From Flectonema sp. DT1601 (Eukaryota; Euglenozoa; Diplonemea; Diplonemida; Diplonemidae): DNA of 64,000 bases. This document shows positions 31,738-42,960 of this stretch, piece after piece. Both the position numbers and the translations under genes were made by a program. The first letter of the stretch is position 1. The number at the start of each line of letters is the position of its first letter. The stretch covers positions 124,001 through 188,000 of the forward strand of contig OZ025823.1 in NCBI GenBank assembly GCA_964019425.1, read 5' to 3'. The notes below the pieces were generated by a model that did no database searches, had not been told where the DNA came from, and worked only from the letters and a program-made list of their open reading frames with translations.

Positions 31738-33219
31738 CTAATTAATTTCTGTACAAGGTTTTGGACATCCACCATGCTTGAAACATCCCCTACAGCAACC
31801 TGGAGAGGCAGCGGTTCCAGACTTCCAATACTTGTCCTCAACGTGTGAGGCATTCATGTATGAAATAGCTCTGGTGATGATGTCGCTTCTGTTCTTCGCC
31901 AAGTCATGAGATTCAGAGATGTCGTTTGTCAAGTCCCAAACATAAGTAAATTCCTGATCTCCGTTAGTACGAACTACCTTCCACTGGTGATCACCGTCAT
32001 CGAATCTGACAGCCTGAATCCAACCTGGTTTGTACACTTGTGGAAGAAGTCCATTTACTGCTGATGGTTCACAGAATTCCCAATAGAGGTACTCGTGAGT
32101 ATCTTTCTGATCCAAATTCTTCAACAACTTCGCAATCGAAACGCCGTCGACATTTGGAACTGGCGGAATACCAGCCAACTCAACAGCAGTTGGGAGAAGA
32201 TCCCAGAAAGCAAGCATGTGATGAGAGTCACTCTTTGGAAGAACTGTTCCCTTCCATTGAATTGCAATAGTCTGTCGAACTCCTCCTTCGTGAAGAGATC
32301 TCTTCTTACCTCTGAAGTAACCTGGGTCATCAAATAATGCAAAAGGATGATCATCTGGTCCATTGTCTCCTGAGAACCAAACAATAGTGTTTTCTTCAAT
32401 GTTCTCTTCTTGAATAACGTCAAGGATAGCTCCTACCATGTCGTCTTGTGCAACAACAGCGGAAGCAAAGAACTGCTGATCCGAAGCCCAACTGGTGTTC
32501 TTGAACTCCTTCGCGTACGAAAGAGGAACTGGGAACTCATTGCTGACACCATCAAGTTCACCTGAGTGAGGAGTTGTTGAAGACAAGTACAAAAAGAAAG
32601 GTTTATCCTTATGTGCGTAATCCTTAATGAAACGAACAGCTTCATTCTTAAACATATCATTCGACCAGTAACATAAAGGATCGGCATCCAAGCATTTAGC
32701 TCCGAGATTCGACTTGACATTAGCAGGCAGTTGAGCAGCTCCGTTTGTTTGGTTCTGAATAACTTCAGGGTACCAGTTGTGGCAAGAAACTTGACTGTCC
32801 TGTCCAATGAAGTAATCAAACCCTTGAGCAAGTGGGTAACCAGTTGTATTGAAGTCTCCAAGACCCCACTTACCAATCAACGCGGTGTTATAAATCCCTT
32901 GCAAAGCCTTAGCAACAGTGATGTCAGATGGCAACAGTGGAGTGTAAGAACCATCATTTCCTCTAATAGTGCAATGACCAGTGTGTCGACCAGTCATAAG
33001 TGAGCATCTACTAGGAGCACATACTGGACCAGAGTAACTCCTCTCAAACTTAATACCGTTGTCTGCAATTCTTTGAATATTCGGAGTTGGAATAGCAGCA
33101 ATAGTCCTGTTGACTGGGTTACTTATTGAGTAGTCACCAAATCCCAAGTCATCACTCAGAATGAAAATTATGTTCGGTGGACCAGCCGCCAACACGGCAG
33201 AGGCAACAAGAGTTTGCAT
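31738..33219 (-). CDS. Secreted/lysosomal-type arylsulfatase, copy 2
   Basis: 493 residues, nearly identical to copy 1. Differences I can see: one Ala fewer in the signal peptide, Ile for Leu in ELAGIPPVP, and the tail CCRGCFKHGGCPKPCTEIN. The catalytic motifs, including CAPSRCSLMTGR, are intact, so it looks functional. The upstream CAG and 12-nt leader are the same as in copy 1. A minus-strand transcript would pass from this gene straight into the ABCA 5' fragment at 31100-31185. Confidence 0.92.
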   Translation of the reverse strand: MQTLVASAVLAAGPPNIIFILSDDLGFGDYSISNPVNRTIAAIPTPNIQRIADNGIKFERSYSGPVCAPSRCSLMTGRHTGHCTIRGNDGSYTPLLPSDITVAKALQGIYNTALIGKWGLGDFNTTGYPLAQGFDYFIGQDSQVSCHNWYPEVIQNQTNGAAQLPANVKSNLGAKCLDADPLCYWSNDMFKNEAVRFIKDYAHKDKPFFLYLSSTTPHSGELDGVSNEFPVPLSYAKEFKNTSWASDQQFFASAVVAQDDMVGAILDVIQEENIEENTIVWFSGDNGPDDHPFALFDDPGYFRGKKRSLHEGGVRQTIAIQWKGTVLPKSDSHHMLAFWDLLPTAVELAGIPPVPNVDGVSIAKLLKNLDQKDTHEYLYWEFCEPSAVNGLLPQVYKPGWIQAVRFDDGDHQWKVVRTNGDQEFTYVWDLTNDISESHDLAKNRSDIITRAISYMNASHVEDKYWKSGTAASPGCCRGCFKHGGCPKPCTEIN

Positions 33220-33354
33220 TTTTTGCTTTTCCTGTTGACAAAAGTACGTAACCTTTACATTGACATTTAACTTAGAAAGATGTATTCGTGCTATGGATTA
33301 AAATTAAAAACTTCATCGTTAGAATTAAGAATACAACCATATTAATAGTTCTGA

Positions 33355-33530
33355 TCCTTTCTACTTATTGTGAGTGGCTCTTCGTCATCATCAACATTAC
33401 TCATTATTGATAACCTGAGAGGGGGATGAACTGAATAGTATAAAGTAGAGGGATGATTTAAGTTGGTAGGACAACCCCCACTGTTGTTCAAACACATACT
33501 TCTGCGGGGTTTATTGCAAAGCTAATTTCG
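33355..33530 (-). pseudogene. ABCA 5'-end fragment in block 3
   Basis: It keeps the acceptor, the ATG and about 16 ABCA codons (MSNVDDDEEPLTISRK), after which the frame continues for four foreign codons to a stop. Similarity also extends upstream of the ATG (right side) into the CCCCCACTGTTGTTCAAACA segment. Confidence 0.87.
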
Positions 33531-33898
33531 TTAATAATTTTATGTTTCACCTTTTTTTTCGTATTAGGTAATTATTATCAACAAGAAACACAGCAGAACA
33601 GAATCCTTTTCCTATCTTACTAAAAGAACACAACATCTTAACATAGTATCTCAACAGTAACATGTATGTCTTAGTGCCATACACATGAATGTTTAATTTG
33701 ATTCTAGTCAAGTGATGTACTTCGTATCTCAAAGTATGAGTTAAAGCAAAGGATTCTCAAATAACATAAAAGAGAGAGAGAGGTAAAAGAATACTTGTGA
33801 AAGGAAGAAAATTAAAAATAAAGCAAATAAATGATTCAAAGTTTTATAAACCGTCTCAAGGAGACGATATAGATTCGGTAATTGGAAGTTACAAAGAT

Positions 33899-35383
33899 CT
33901 AATTAATCTCTGCACAAGGTTTTGGGCATCCACTGTGGTCGTAACAATCTACACAGCAGCCTGGAGAGGCAGCGGTTCCAGACTTCCAATACTTGTCCTC
34001 AACGTGTGAGGCATTCATGTATGAAATAGCTCTGGTGATGATGTCGCTTCTGTTCTTCGCCAAGTCATGAGATTCAGAGATGTCGTTTGTCAAGTCCCAA
34101 ACATAAGTAAATTCCTGATCTCCGTTAGTACGAACTACCTTCCACTGGTGATCACCGTCATCGAATCTGACAGCCTGAATCCAACCTGGTTTGTACACTT
34201 GTGGAAGAAGTCCATTTACTGCTGATGGTTCACAGAATTCCCAATAGAGGTACTCGTGAGTATCTTTCTGATCCAAATTCTTCAACAACTTCGCAATCGA
34301 AACGCCGTCGACATTTGGAACCGGCGGAAGACCAGCCAACTCAACAGCAGTTGGGAGAAGATCCCAGAAAGCAAGCATGTGATGAGAGTCACTCTTTGGA
34401 AGAACTGTTCCCTTCCATTGAATTGCAATAGTCTGTCGAACTCCTCCTTCGTGAAGAGATCTCTTCTTACCTCTGAAGTAACCTGGGTCATCAAATAATG
34501 CAAAAGGATGATCATCTGGTCCATTGTCTCCTGAGAACCAAACAATAGTGTTTTCTTCAATGTTCTCTTCCTGAATAACGTCAAGGATAGCTCCTACCAT
34601 GTCGTCTTGTGCAACAACAGCGGAAGCAAAGAACTGCTGATCCGAAGCCCAACTGGTGTTCTTGAACTCCTTCGCGTACGAAAGAGGAACTGGGAACTCA
34701 TTGCTGACACCATCAAGTTCACCTGAGTGAGGAGTTGTTGAAGACAAGTACAAAAAGAAAGGTTTATCCTTATGTGCGTAATCCTTAATGAAACGAACAG
34801 CTTCATTCTTAAACATATCATTCGACCAGTAACATAAAGGATCGGCATCTAAACATTTAGCTCCGAGATTCGACTTGACATTAGCAGGCAGTTGAGCAGC
34901 TCCGTTTGTTTGGTTCTGAATAACTTCAGGGTACCAGTTGTGGCAAGAAACTTGACTGTCCTGTCCAATGAAGTAATCAAACCCTTGAGCAAGTGGGTAA
35001 CCAGTTGTATTGAAGTCTCCAAGACCCCACTTACCAATCAACGCGGTGTTATAAATCCCTTGCAAAGCCTTAGCAACAGTGATGTCAGATGGCAACAGTG
35101 GAGTGTAAGAACCATCATTTCCTCTAATAGTGCAATGACCAGTGTGTCGACCAGTCATAAGTGAGCATCTACTAGGAGCACATACTGGACCAGAGTAACT
35201 CCTCTCAAACTTAATACCGTTGTCTGCAATTCTTTGAATATTCGGAGTTGGAATAGCAGCAATAGTCCTGTTGACTGGGTTACTTATTGAGTAGTCACCA
35301 AATCCCAAGTCATCACTCAGAATGAAAATTATGTTCGGTGGGCCAGCAGCCGCCAACACGGCGGAGGCAACAAGAGTTTGCAT
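33899..35383 (-). CDS. Secreted/lysosomal-type arylsulfatase, copy 3
   Basis: 494 residues; the body is practically the same as copy 1, including the signal peptide, Cys68 motif and sequons. The last ~20 residues differ sharply: CCVDCYDHSGCPKPCAEIN against CCRGCFKHGGCAKPCKEIN in copy 1. The Cys spacing is kept although the residues between change. The flank with CAG 12 nt upstream is conserved. It looks intact. Confidence 0.92.
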   Translation of the reverse strand: MQTLVASAVLAAAGPPNIIFILSDDLGFGDYSISNPVNRTIAAIPTPNIQRIADNGIKFERSYSGPVCAPSRCSLMTGRHTGHCTIRGNDGSYTPLLPSDITVAKALQGIYNTALIGKWGLGDFNTTGYPLAQGFDYFIGQDSQVSCHNWYPEVIQNQTNGAAQLPANVKSNLGAKCLDADPLCYWSNDMFKNEAVRFIKDYAHKDKPFFLYLSSTTPHSGELDGVSNEFPVPLSYAKEFKNTSWASDQQFFASAVVAQDDMVGAILDVIQEENIEENTIVWFSGDNGPDDHPFALFDDPGYFRGKKRSLHEGGVRQTIAIQWKGTVLPKSDSHHMLAFWDLLPTAVELAGLPPVPNVDGVSIAKLLKNLDQKDTHEYLYWEFCEPSAVNGLLPQVYKPGWIQAVRFDDGDHQWKVVRTNGDQEFTYVWDLTNDISESHDLAKNRSDIITRAISYMNASHVEDKYWKSGTAASPGCCVDCYDHSGCPKPCAEIN

Positions 35384-35618
35384 TTTTTGCTTTTCCTGTT
35401 GACAAAAGTACGTAACCTTAGAAAGACTTCACTAGAAACAAACAGTTACTTCTGTATTGTTGATGTATTCGTACTACCTAATAAACTACTGATCTGCCTC
35501 ATACATGGAATCTTGATAAAGAAAGAAAGATAATAATAAACAATAAAAACATCACCCTGAGAAGTCAATACAATACAAAACATAGAGTAATTCCATTTAG
35601 TAAGAAATCAGAAAATAG

Positions 35619-36077
35619 TTAACCTCCATTTAGCTTGTATAAAGAGTTGCGTTGTGGTGAAGGTCGAGTAGGTGCTGGGACATCAGGAGTGAAGGCCTTT
35701 AAAGCGTTAGTGTAACCAAGTTGTTTAGCGAGTGAAACAGGAGTCTGTCCTGAGTAGTTTTGAACATTATCAGCTCCTAATTCGACAAGTGCTTTAATAG
35801 TCGATGGTCTGTTTCCTTTAACTGCCCAGTGAAGAGCAACGTTACCCTGACTATCTTGTATTGAGGGGTTCTGTCCTAAGTGTGCTAGTAATGATACCGA
35901 TGATGACTTTCCCCAATAAGAAAAGTAATTTAAACAGCATTGCATCTTATCGTTTGCTGCTTCGTTTAGATTTTCAATAGTCTCCATTTTTTGTGATGCC
36001 GAGTTACCCGATCCAATCTCTGAGTCATTTCCCACACTGCTATTACAACTGAAGATACTACTGCTGGGTGATATCAT
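35619..36077 (-). CDS. Small ankyrin-repeat protein
   Basis: From the ATG at 36077 the protein has about 152 residues. Two ankyrin repeats are clear: NPSIQDSQGNVALHWAVKGN and, next, ALVELGADNVQNYSGQTPVS. A weaker repeat precedes them (CCLNYFSYWGKSSSVSLLAHLG) and a cap follows (LAKQLGYTNALKAF). The N-terminus is Ser-rich and the C-terminus Pro-rich. It is probably a small adaptor with unknown partner. The frame is open upstream to a GTG at 36161, but that part translates a T-rich tract and looks like the pyrimidine tract of an acceptor (AAG 13 nt before the ATG). Confidence 0.75.
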   Translation of the reverse strand: MISPSSSIFSCNSSVGNDSEIGSGNSASQKMETIENLNEAANDKMQCCLNYFSYWGKSSSVSLLAHLGQNPSIQDSQGNVALHWAVKGNRPSTIKALVELGADNVQNYSGQTPVSLAKQLGYTNALKAFTPDVPAPTRPSPQRNSLYKLNGG

Positions 36078-37177
36078 TATTTCCTCAAACCTTGATAATG
36101 AAAAAAAGAAAAATAAAATAAAATAAAATAAAAAATTGTTTATTTTTATGTAGATAAACACCGCTGAACATATTTATAACTGAATTCCCTGTACTAAAAT
36201 AACAACAGTATTATCAACATAGATTATGAGACTTCCTTATCTTGTTAACTACTGACACAGAAAATGCTGATTCATCGTTCGTGACAACGCATCTTAACCA
36301 CACTAAGTAACGGATATGTTGGAAACGAAGTGCATCGAAAACACGTAAAAGAAAAAGAAAAAGAAAAAAAAAAGATCAGTATCGGTTAGTTGGGAAAAAA
36401 AAAAGGATCAACCGACACATTCCAACCTTAAAAAACAAAAAAAAAAATATTTAAAAAAAAAGAAAAAAGATTGAAAGGAATATAAAGTAAATAAATAAAG
36501 AAAAAAAAAAAAAAGAGAAGAAAAAAAAATATCATAAAATAAAAACTTGTGATACCTCTAGAGTGCACCATGTGTCACGTTGTTACATGTCCCAACAGAC
36601 AAGTCGCAGTTGCGCATCAAACTATTTGATGAGTAAGGAGAACTTGGTTGCTCTTTGGCTCTCCGGATGACTGGACTCTGCGAAGTGCAGGAGGTCAACC
36701 TAAAGATAATTTGATTGTCTTTTTTTTTTTTTTTTTTTTTGCTGTTTTGCAGTGACAGTATTGAAATAGTTTCGAGTACAAATTATGATTTGTTGCTTGA
36801 AAATCAAATAAATAAAAAAAGAGGAAAAAAAAAAAAAAAAGAGACCACTTTTTTTATGTAACTTCATCCGAATATAAAAAGTCTTTTTTTTTTTTTTTTT
36901 TTTTTTTTTTTGTTTGTTATTTGTTTTGTTTTTTAATTTCCTCTGCTGTTGCTCTTATATGAAAAAGTCCCATCTCTTTAAATATACACCACTAAGTTCT
37001 TCTATAGTTGTGATGTAGCTAGGGTAAGAAGGCCTAATCTATAGCTGCTTGAGCTTCGTTTCACTTCGCAGTTGGAGGTTAATTCTATTTTTTTTTTTTT
37101 TTTTTTGATGAAGCCAGAAAATTATAAAAATAAAAGAATCTTCTTAGAGAAGACAAAGGAAAAAAAAAAAGAATGCG

Positions 37178-37210
<33 letters not shown>

Positions 37211-40200
37211 GAACAAAAGAACTTTTTTTTTTTTTTTTTTTCCCCTCTTCTTTTTTTTTTGTAAATCTGCATAAAGTACTAAAACCCAAAGTAACAAGAA
37301 GAACTGAAACCCAAAAAGAAACAAAATTCCCATGGGAAGCAACAACTCTTTAACTTGTGAGGTGCTGCAAACTATTTGTAACTTTTAACCTCACAGCTGT
37401 CTGAGCTGTTTGTTTCCAGAAGAGAATCAACAAGAACAACATACAAAATAAAAGAAAACAGAAAGTAAAGGACAGGCTGTAAAGTAAAATCTCTCAGACT
37501 CCTACCAACTGCTCAGCCTGAGAGATATTAATAGACTGCTGCACTCACACTAGCCTGTGGACGCACCAAGCAAACCACAACAGAAGTGAGTGAAAAGACC
37601 GAAGCAGCAATATATCAAAAAATAAGAGGAAAGGAAATGCCGAACTATGTGTGCCCCTCGAAGCAGTAATTATTTGCTCAGGGATAACTACACCAAAAAG
37701 GGGGTTGAGGGATCACTGAAATAAAATGATAACACAACAGGCAAGGCGAGAACAATATTATATATAATCACCCCCTCACCATATCTGTTGTGTCTGTCTA
37801 ATCGATTGATCGTGTCTTGGCGGGGAACAAAAAAAAAAGAAGGGAAAAAGTCTTTATTTTTTTTATTTTTTTTTTTGAAAAAAAAATAATCTCTGACACA
37901 GACACAAGATTGGGTTATTTTGTTTGTTAGTCAACCCTCTTCTCTGTAACTCTTGCACTGGTACTTAAAAACACCTTCATTTAGGAGAGTGAGAGTCTAC
38001 ACGTTTGCCATGCTAACAAACGGAGACTAAGTTGACAACCACTTCGGTCAAACAAAACTGAAGGAATTTTCATATGCAAGTCAAGTGTTATACAGTGGGG
38101 GATAGTTATTTGAGCATATCAACGATGATATAATATATGATTGCACTAAAGCTACTTAATAACAATATAAAGTAATGAGGCTGCTGGGATACTCTTTTTA
38201 AGAAGGTAAATAAGTTTGAGCAAATACTCGCAGATTAAGTTAACTAACATAAACAATTAGTAAATTATAATGCAGTGGTTAAAAGGTGAACACTCCGTGA
38301 ATGTTCCGTAAAAGACTCTACATTATAAACGAGGGGAGGGAGGGGGGTTAACTGTTTGAACGTATTCATAAGGATTTATATTCATACGTATTTTATCAAA
38401 GTTAACTAATATTTAATACTATTAGTAATTTATGAGGCAGTTTATGAGGGAATTAAATTGATATTCTTACACGCTGAAAGGGGAATAAGAAAAAAAAAAA
38501 AAAAAAAAAAGAAAAACAAACTCAAGTAAATCGTAAAAGATCATTCTTTTCGTACAATACCCCTGACCCAGCTCTCTTCAGAGAAGAAAACAAAGTTTAT
38601 GCTAATACCCGACGTAATTATGTTTGGGGATGTGTGAGTCTTTGTGGCACCGCCAGACGATATGAGTTTAGTTTTTTGTAAAAGAAGAAATATCTACGTT
38701 AAAACCAGTTTTAAAAATGGTAGTTGTCGATCAGAGTACGAATTATCAATATAGTTGTATTAGTTAGTTAGAAATGAATAGGTTTAGTTTTCGAGGGGGG
38801 GGGGTATGCTGATAGGGTTCGATAATGTTCTACTGATCAAAAGCAAGTAAGTTATAGCTTGAAATTGACATTATAAAAAGAGAAGAAAAAAAAAGTTTTT
38901 CCTAACTGAATGATTCAACGCAGGGGGAGAGATAGATATGTTTGAAGGTTTTATTTATAATCAGAAAAACACAAAGTTAGGAAAAACAATACGCAAAAGA
39001 TTTGAGGATTTTGATGACAGTTAAAAACTCTGCTCAAAAAGAGCACTCCAAGCAAGAATATCATAACCGACATGTGATCGAATAAAAAAAAAAAAAAAAA
39101 TCAGAACACGAAAAGATCGATAATAGAACAGAGGTCACCAGGAGCTCCGTATTAACATCCAGCTTAGCATCCACAGAATGAGAATATAAAAAAAATAAAA
39201 AAAAACACTAAAAAAACGGGGATCATCGAAAGGTACGTTAAACGAACCATAAACAAAGCTAACCAAGTTATTGTTCATTATTTTTGCCGTTACATTTCAT
39301 TTACATAAAAAGACAGGAAGTGTCTCCACATATGGCCACAGACACACAACATAACACTCATTTATAAACCGTGTGTTTCACATGGTTTCGTGCCATGGTT
39401 TTTTATGTGTCTAGGCAGTGGAAATGTTTCTCCGCCTCTATTCCTTTTGTCAATTTTTTTTTCTTTTTTTGTGTTCATAATAATCAACTTCACATAAATC
39501 ACGATTTCCTACTATCCGTCCGCCTTTTTTTTTTTTTTTTTTTTTTCTTTTTTGTCAGGTGTCCAGGGTTTCCTGCTGACCTCTCCAAATTAATAGAGAA
39601 CATTGGTTGTTGCGATTCAACTACAACAACTTAAAAAGAAAAAAAAAAGATGAAACAGGCCATCGCATAGTAATAATAAGAAAAAAAATAAAAACTAAAA
39701 AAAAAAAAAAAAGATTTTGGGGTTTCAATGTTCGCCAACGTAAAAGTGGTGATTAAATTAAACAGAAAAATACTACTGCGGTAACTCTACGCAATTTGGG
39801 TAGGAGAGAATTTTTTTAAAAAGGAAAAATTGATTGAAATTGTTTGCAAAAAAGAATAATAAAAAAAAAAAAAAAAATACTCCCTTTTTTTTTTTTCCAA
39901 GTAGCACACGCACCTATGTACGGAGTAGAGCTCAAAAAGGCGTCTTCACGCAGCTTTCTTTGACTCTTACAGGAAAACGAAAAAGAAAAAAAGTAAGAGT
40001 TAAAAACATAACAAGAGGACAATTGTGCTCCCTAAATTAACATTTAGTTGAACACAAAAACCTCACAACAGAGATACACTCAGCGATAAACATGTCCGAG
40101 AAGGAAGAATCTGGTGATGTGTTCACCAGTCCAATCGGAGTGTACCTTTAGCTCGAGTTATCCTGTGCAGGAAAAATAGATATATAAGTCACCATATCGC

Positions 40201-40560
40201 ATGTGGGAGGTGTTGTCACACTAATTCAACCCTTGGGCAAACCAAACAATCGCACGAAAGAGAAAAAAAAAAAAAAAAAACACGATCGTTCTCAATAAGA
40301 ATTTCTTGCGACTATTGCCAATGCTAAAAAGGTCCTTTTTTTTATTATTTTTTTTTTTTTTTTTGTTATAAATAGAAGCCAGAAAAACTAAGCCCACCAG
40401 GTGACACAAAAAACCAGAAACCATCATCATATAAAGAAAGAAAAGTAAAAAGGCTTAAAAAAATAATAGGGGAAAGGACGCAGGTTTATACGCAAGGATC
40501 AGTAGAATCCTATGAAACCTGAAGCGATAGAAAATAACTAGATAACGAGGACCACTACAT

Positions 40561-40680
40561 TGCATATTGCGTATCACCGATAGCGGACCATTGAGTATCC
40601 GTCAACTCTAACAGAGCCACGAGGCAGCAACAACGTAAGTGGACCCAATCTTGTTATGTTATGGTGTTATCAAGGCCGAA
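40561..40680. repeat. Dispersed repeat, copy a
   Basis: This segment resembles 51670-51775 in the same orientation. The best part reads ACGAGGCAGCAACAACGTAA here and ACGAGGCAACTGCAACGTAA there, followed in both by GACCCAATCTT. I estimate by eye about 70% identity over 60 nt or more. Its nature is unknown. Confidence 0.5.
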
Positions 40681-42379
40681 CTATATTTATAGATCGTTGA
40701 AAACAAGAGAAAGGGGGGTGGGGGAAAGGAGAGAGAGAAGTAAGAATGGTGCTAATTTCCTGGAAAAAATTTTAGGGATCGGGGATCGGGGGAAAAAAAA
40801 ACATCAGCTGTTTCAACTAAGACGATAATCAAAATTTATTTTAATCAAAAAAAAAGTCTTATTGGTTATTCTACAGCAAAAAAAAAAAAAAAAAAAAAAC
40901 AAAACACTGTTTTTTTTTTTTTTTAAATCTGATCCAACGTTGCTGCACAGCATTAGGACACGATCTGCTAAGCCTTTGTCAAAGACTCAGTGATGGATTG
41001 GAAGGAAAAGTAATTTAATTCAATAGAAAAAACTAAAACCAAAAATCTTCAGATTTTCCACCTTTGCCAAGCTTAACTATTGATGAGAGAAGGAAAATGA
41101 TTTATCGGTTGCCCTCTGAAAAAGGCGGTGAAAAAAAAAAAAAAAAAAAAGGGTCAAGATTAGCACCATCATCACAACGGGAATAATTGTTTGAAAGCAT
41201 ATTTATTGCGATATATAAATATATATATTGTATCAAAGTAATCTAATATAAACATATCAGAAAGTTATGATGCAGGAAAGAGATAGTTATCTTTCACACT
41301 TCAGTTAACCATCGTCTACTTAAACACAGAGTAGGAGGAGGAGGATAATTTTAAAAAAAAAAAAAAAAAATTCTTTCAAATTTAATAAGCAAAAAAGGTT
41401 GCTTATTTCTGTTCTTTTTTTTTTTTTTTTTTTTTTTTTTGTTGCAGGAGGCAACGTAAGGAAAAAAAATAAAAAATAAAAAAAAATATAACTTTTTTTT
41501 TTTTTTTTTATAGAAAAAGTTTTTCTGAAACATTATTTATACGACTCAAAATACTAATATACGAAGAGAGTGAGGGGTGATTTTTGACAACGTAAACAAT
41601 AAGTATTCACCTAACAGAAAAGGAGGAGTTTAGACGCACACCACACAACATTAAGGATACTAATACAACAGAGTAATCTCACAGTGCATACAAAAAAAAA
41701 GACACACATATCTACACTATATAATCATATGAAAAAATAATAGGGAACAGGAATTCATTTATAGCTGACCGCAAAAACTGATTTGACTCAGTAGAAAACA
41801 AAAACAAGATTGCCCATTCGAAAGGGGGATGGAATTCTAAACAACGAGTGTTCTGTGATTCAGTCCGTCAAACTTATAAAGTTATTCAGTGGTACCTTTA
41901 ATGGTTGAAGGAACGTCGAATATTTTTTATATATCTAGTAGCCTAGGAAGCCAAATATCAGGAAAAGCTCAACAGGGTAACAGTTGGTTTGCTACCAGCC
42001 AAGCGTGAGACTCTCACAGACGATAAGAGACGTAGAATAACCTGGAACAAATGACTACCTAAACCCACCGCCCGCGCAAGCAGACAGTGTCAGAGACGGC
42101 TGTATCGCCAAAGAGAGGGAGAACACGCTACATTAGATCAGAATTATAAATAATAAAGTAATGATAAGGAAAGAGAAATGATACTAATAAAATAAAATAA
42201 AATACACTAAAGGAAAGAAATATATTAATATCCGCCAGGGGAATATCACTGCTGGAGGCGCCTTAACCGTAAAAAAAGAAATCTAGAAAGCTTAGATCTT
42301 GACCCGTTCGATTGATCAGCGTATCTACTATCGAGAGTTCGTCTATAATAATATTTAAGACGATTTATATGAATAATCA

Positions 42380-42960
42380 AGTTCCATAACATGGCTCCTA
42401 ACATCATCCCAGTAGTGAGAAGCCTGTTTTCCTTTCAATGTGCGCGACTCGTTTCTCGGTAGCTTTACAAGCCTGGTGGGTACGCAGACGGGCCACCCCA
42501 TTCCACCTCCAGATTCCCAGCGAGACAAGGTAGGAAACGGTGAGGACTAGATCCTAGAGTCACCTTGTTATGGAATATAGAGTCCACAGTGCCCTTAGCT
42601 TTCTAAAGCTTTTGTCTCTAAATACAACATTGAGCCATCCTGAAATCATACGAAGTCAGTTCAGGCTCCACTGATTGTAAGGCTGCCTTCTTCACCAGTG
42701 CGTCAGCCTGTTCATTCCCTGCAATGCCACAATGAGATAGGACATGCAGGAAAATCAGCGGCCTATCAAGAAGAACTAAACGTAAGAAGCATTGATTGAT
42801 GATTGCCTCGCTAGCCCCCATGCAGGGAGGCAAGCGACAATTGGAAATCACTGAGAATATGAATCACGCCATGCGGAACAACAAGAAGATTCTTCTCGAA
42901 TACTTCAAGAGCTTCCAACAGTGTTAGCTGCTCTCCGTTGTTTTAATAAAGATCAAAAAA
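42380..42960 (-). mobile_element. Non-LTR retrotransposon relic (RNase H-like domain)
   Basis: The minus strand contains a stretch with strong RNase H similarity (FLHVLSHCGIAGNEQADALV in 42618-42851, matching the SHCGIxGNExAD signature of LINE-encoded RNase H). Similarity to the upstream part of the same domain, including an ILSDFQLSLASL segment, lies to its right. On its left, ARLRTHQACKATEKRVAH resembles the region after RNase H in some LINEs. The copy is degraded and short, without a visible reverse transcriptase. Family assignment beyond non-LTR type is not possible. Confidence 0.7.

Larger units (their letters stand above)
31050..33290. repeat. Duplicated block, copy 2
   Basis: It contains a short ABCA 5' remnant (about 31105-31180), a shortened spacer sharing the CATACACATGAATGTTTAAT region and the GA-rich tract, and sulfatase 2 with a short upstream flank. 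The flank lacks much of the sequence present in blocks 1 and 3. It sits head-to-tail with block 3. Confidence 0.82.
33310..35505. repeat. Duplicated block, copy 3
   Basis: It contains a longer ABCA 5' remnant (about 33355-33530), a spacer with the shared GA-rich tract, sulfatase 3, and an upstream flank matching block 1 up to GATCTGCCTCATAC near 35505. Because it keeps more of both ends than block 2, it may derive directly from block 1, with block 2 a later tandem copy. Confidence 0.83.

Noticed and set aside
24008-35383. Sulfatases as recent bacterial transfer
   Set aside because: The family occurs in both bacteria and eukaryotes. Base composition and flanking acceptors match the neighbours, and I cannot build a tree.
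36078-36161. N-terminal extension of the ankyrin protein
   Set aside because: It would translate a T-rich tract from a GTG start; this is better explained as an acceptor's pyrimidine tract. I tried an upstream first exon ending near 36168 but the join gives a stop at once.
37085-37345. Phe/Lys-rich frames in the island (also near 39371, 39816, 40221, 41351)
   Set aside because: They mostly translate poly(A)/poly(T) tracts.
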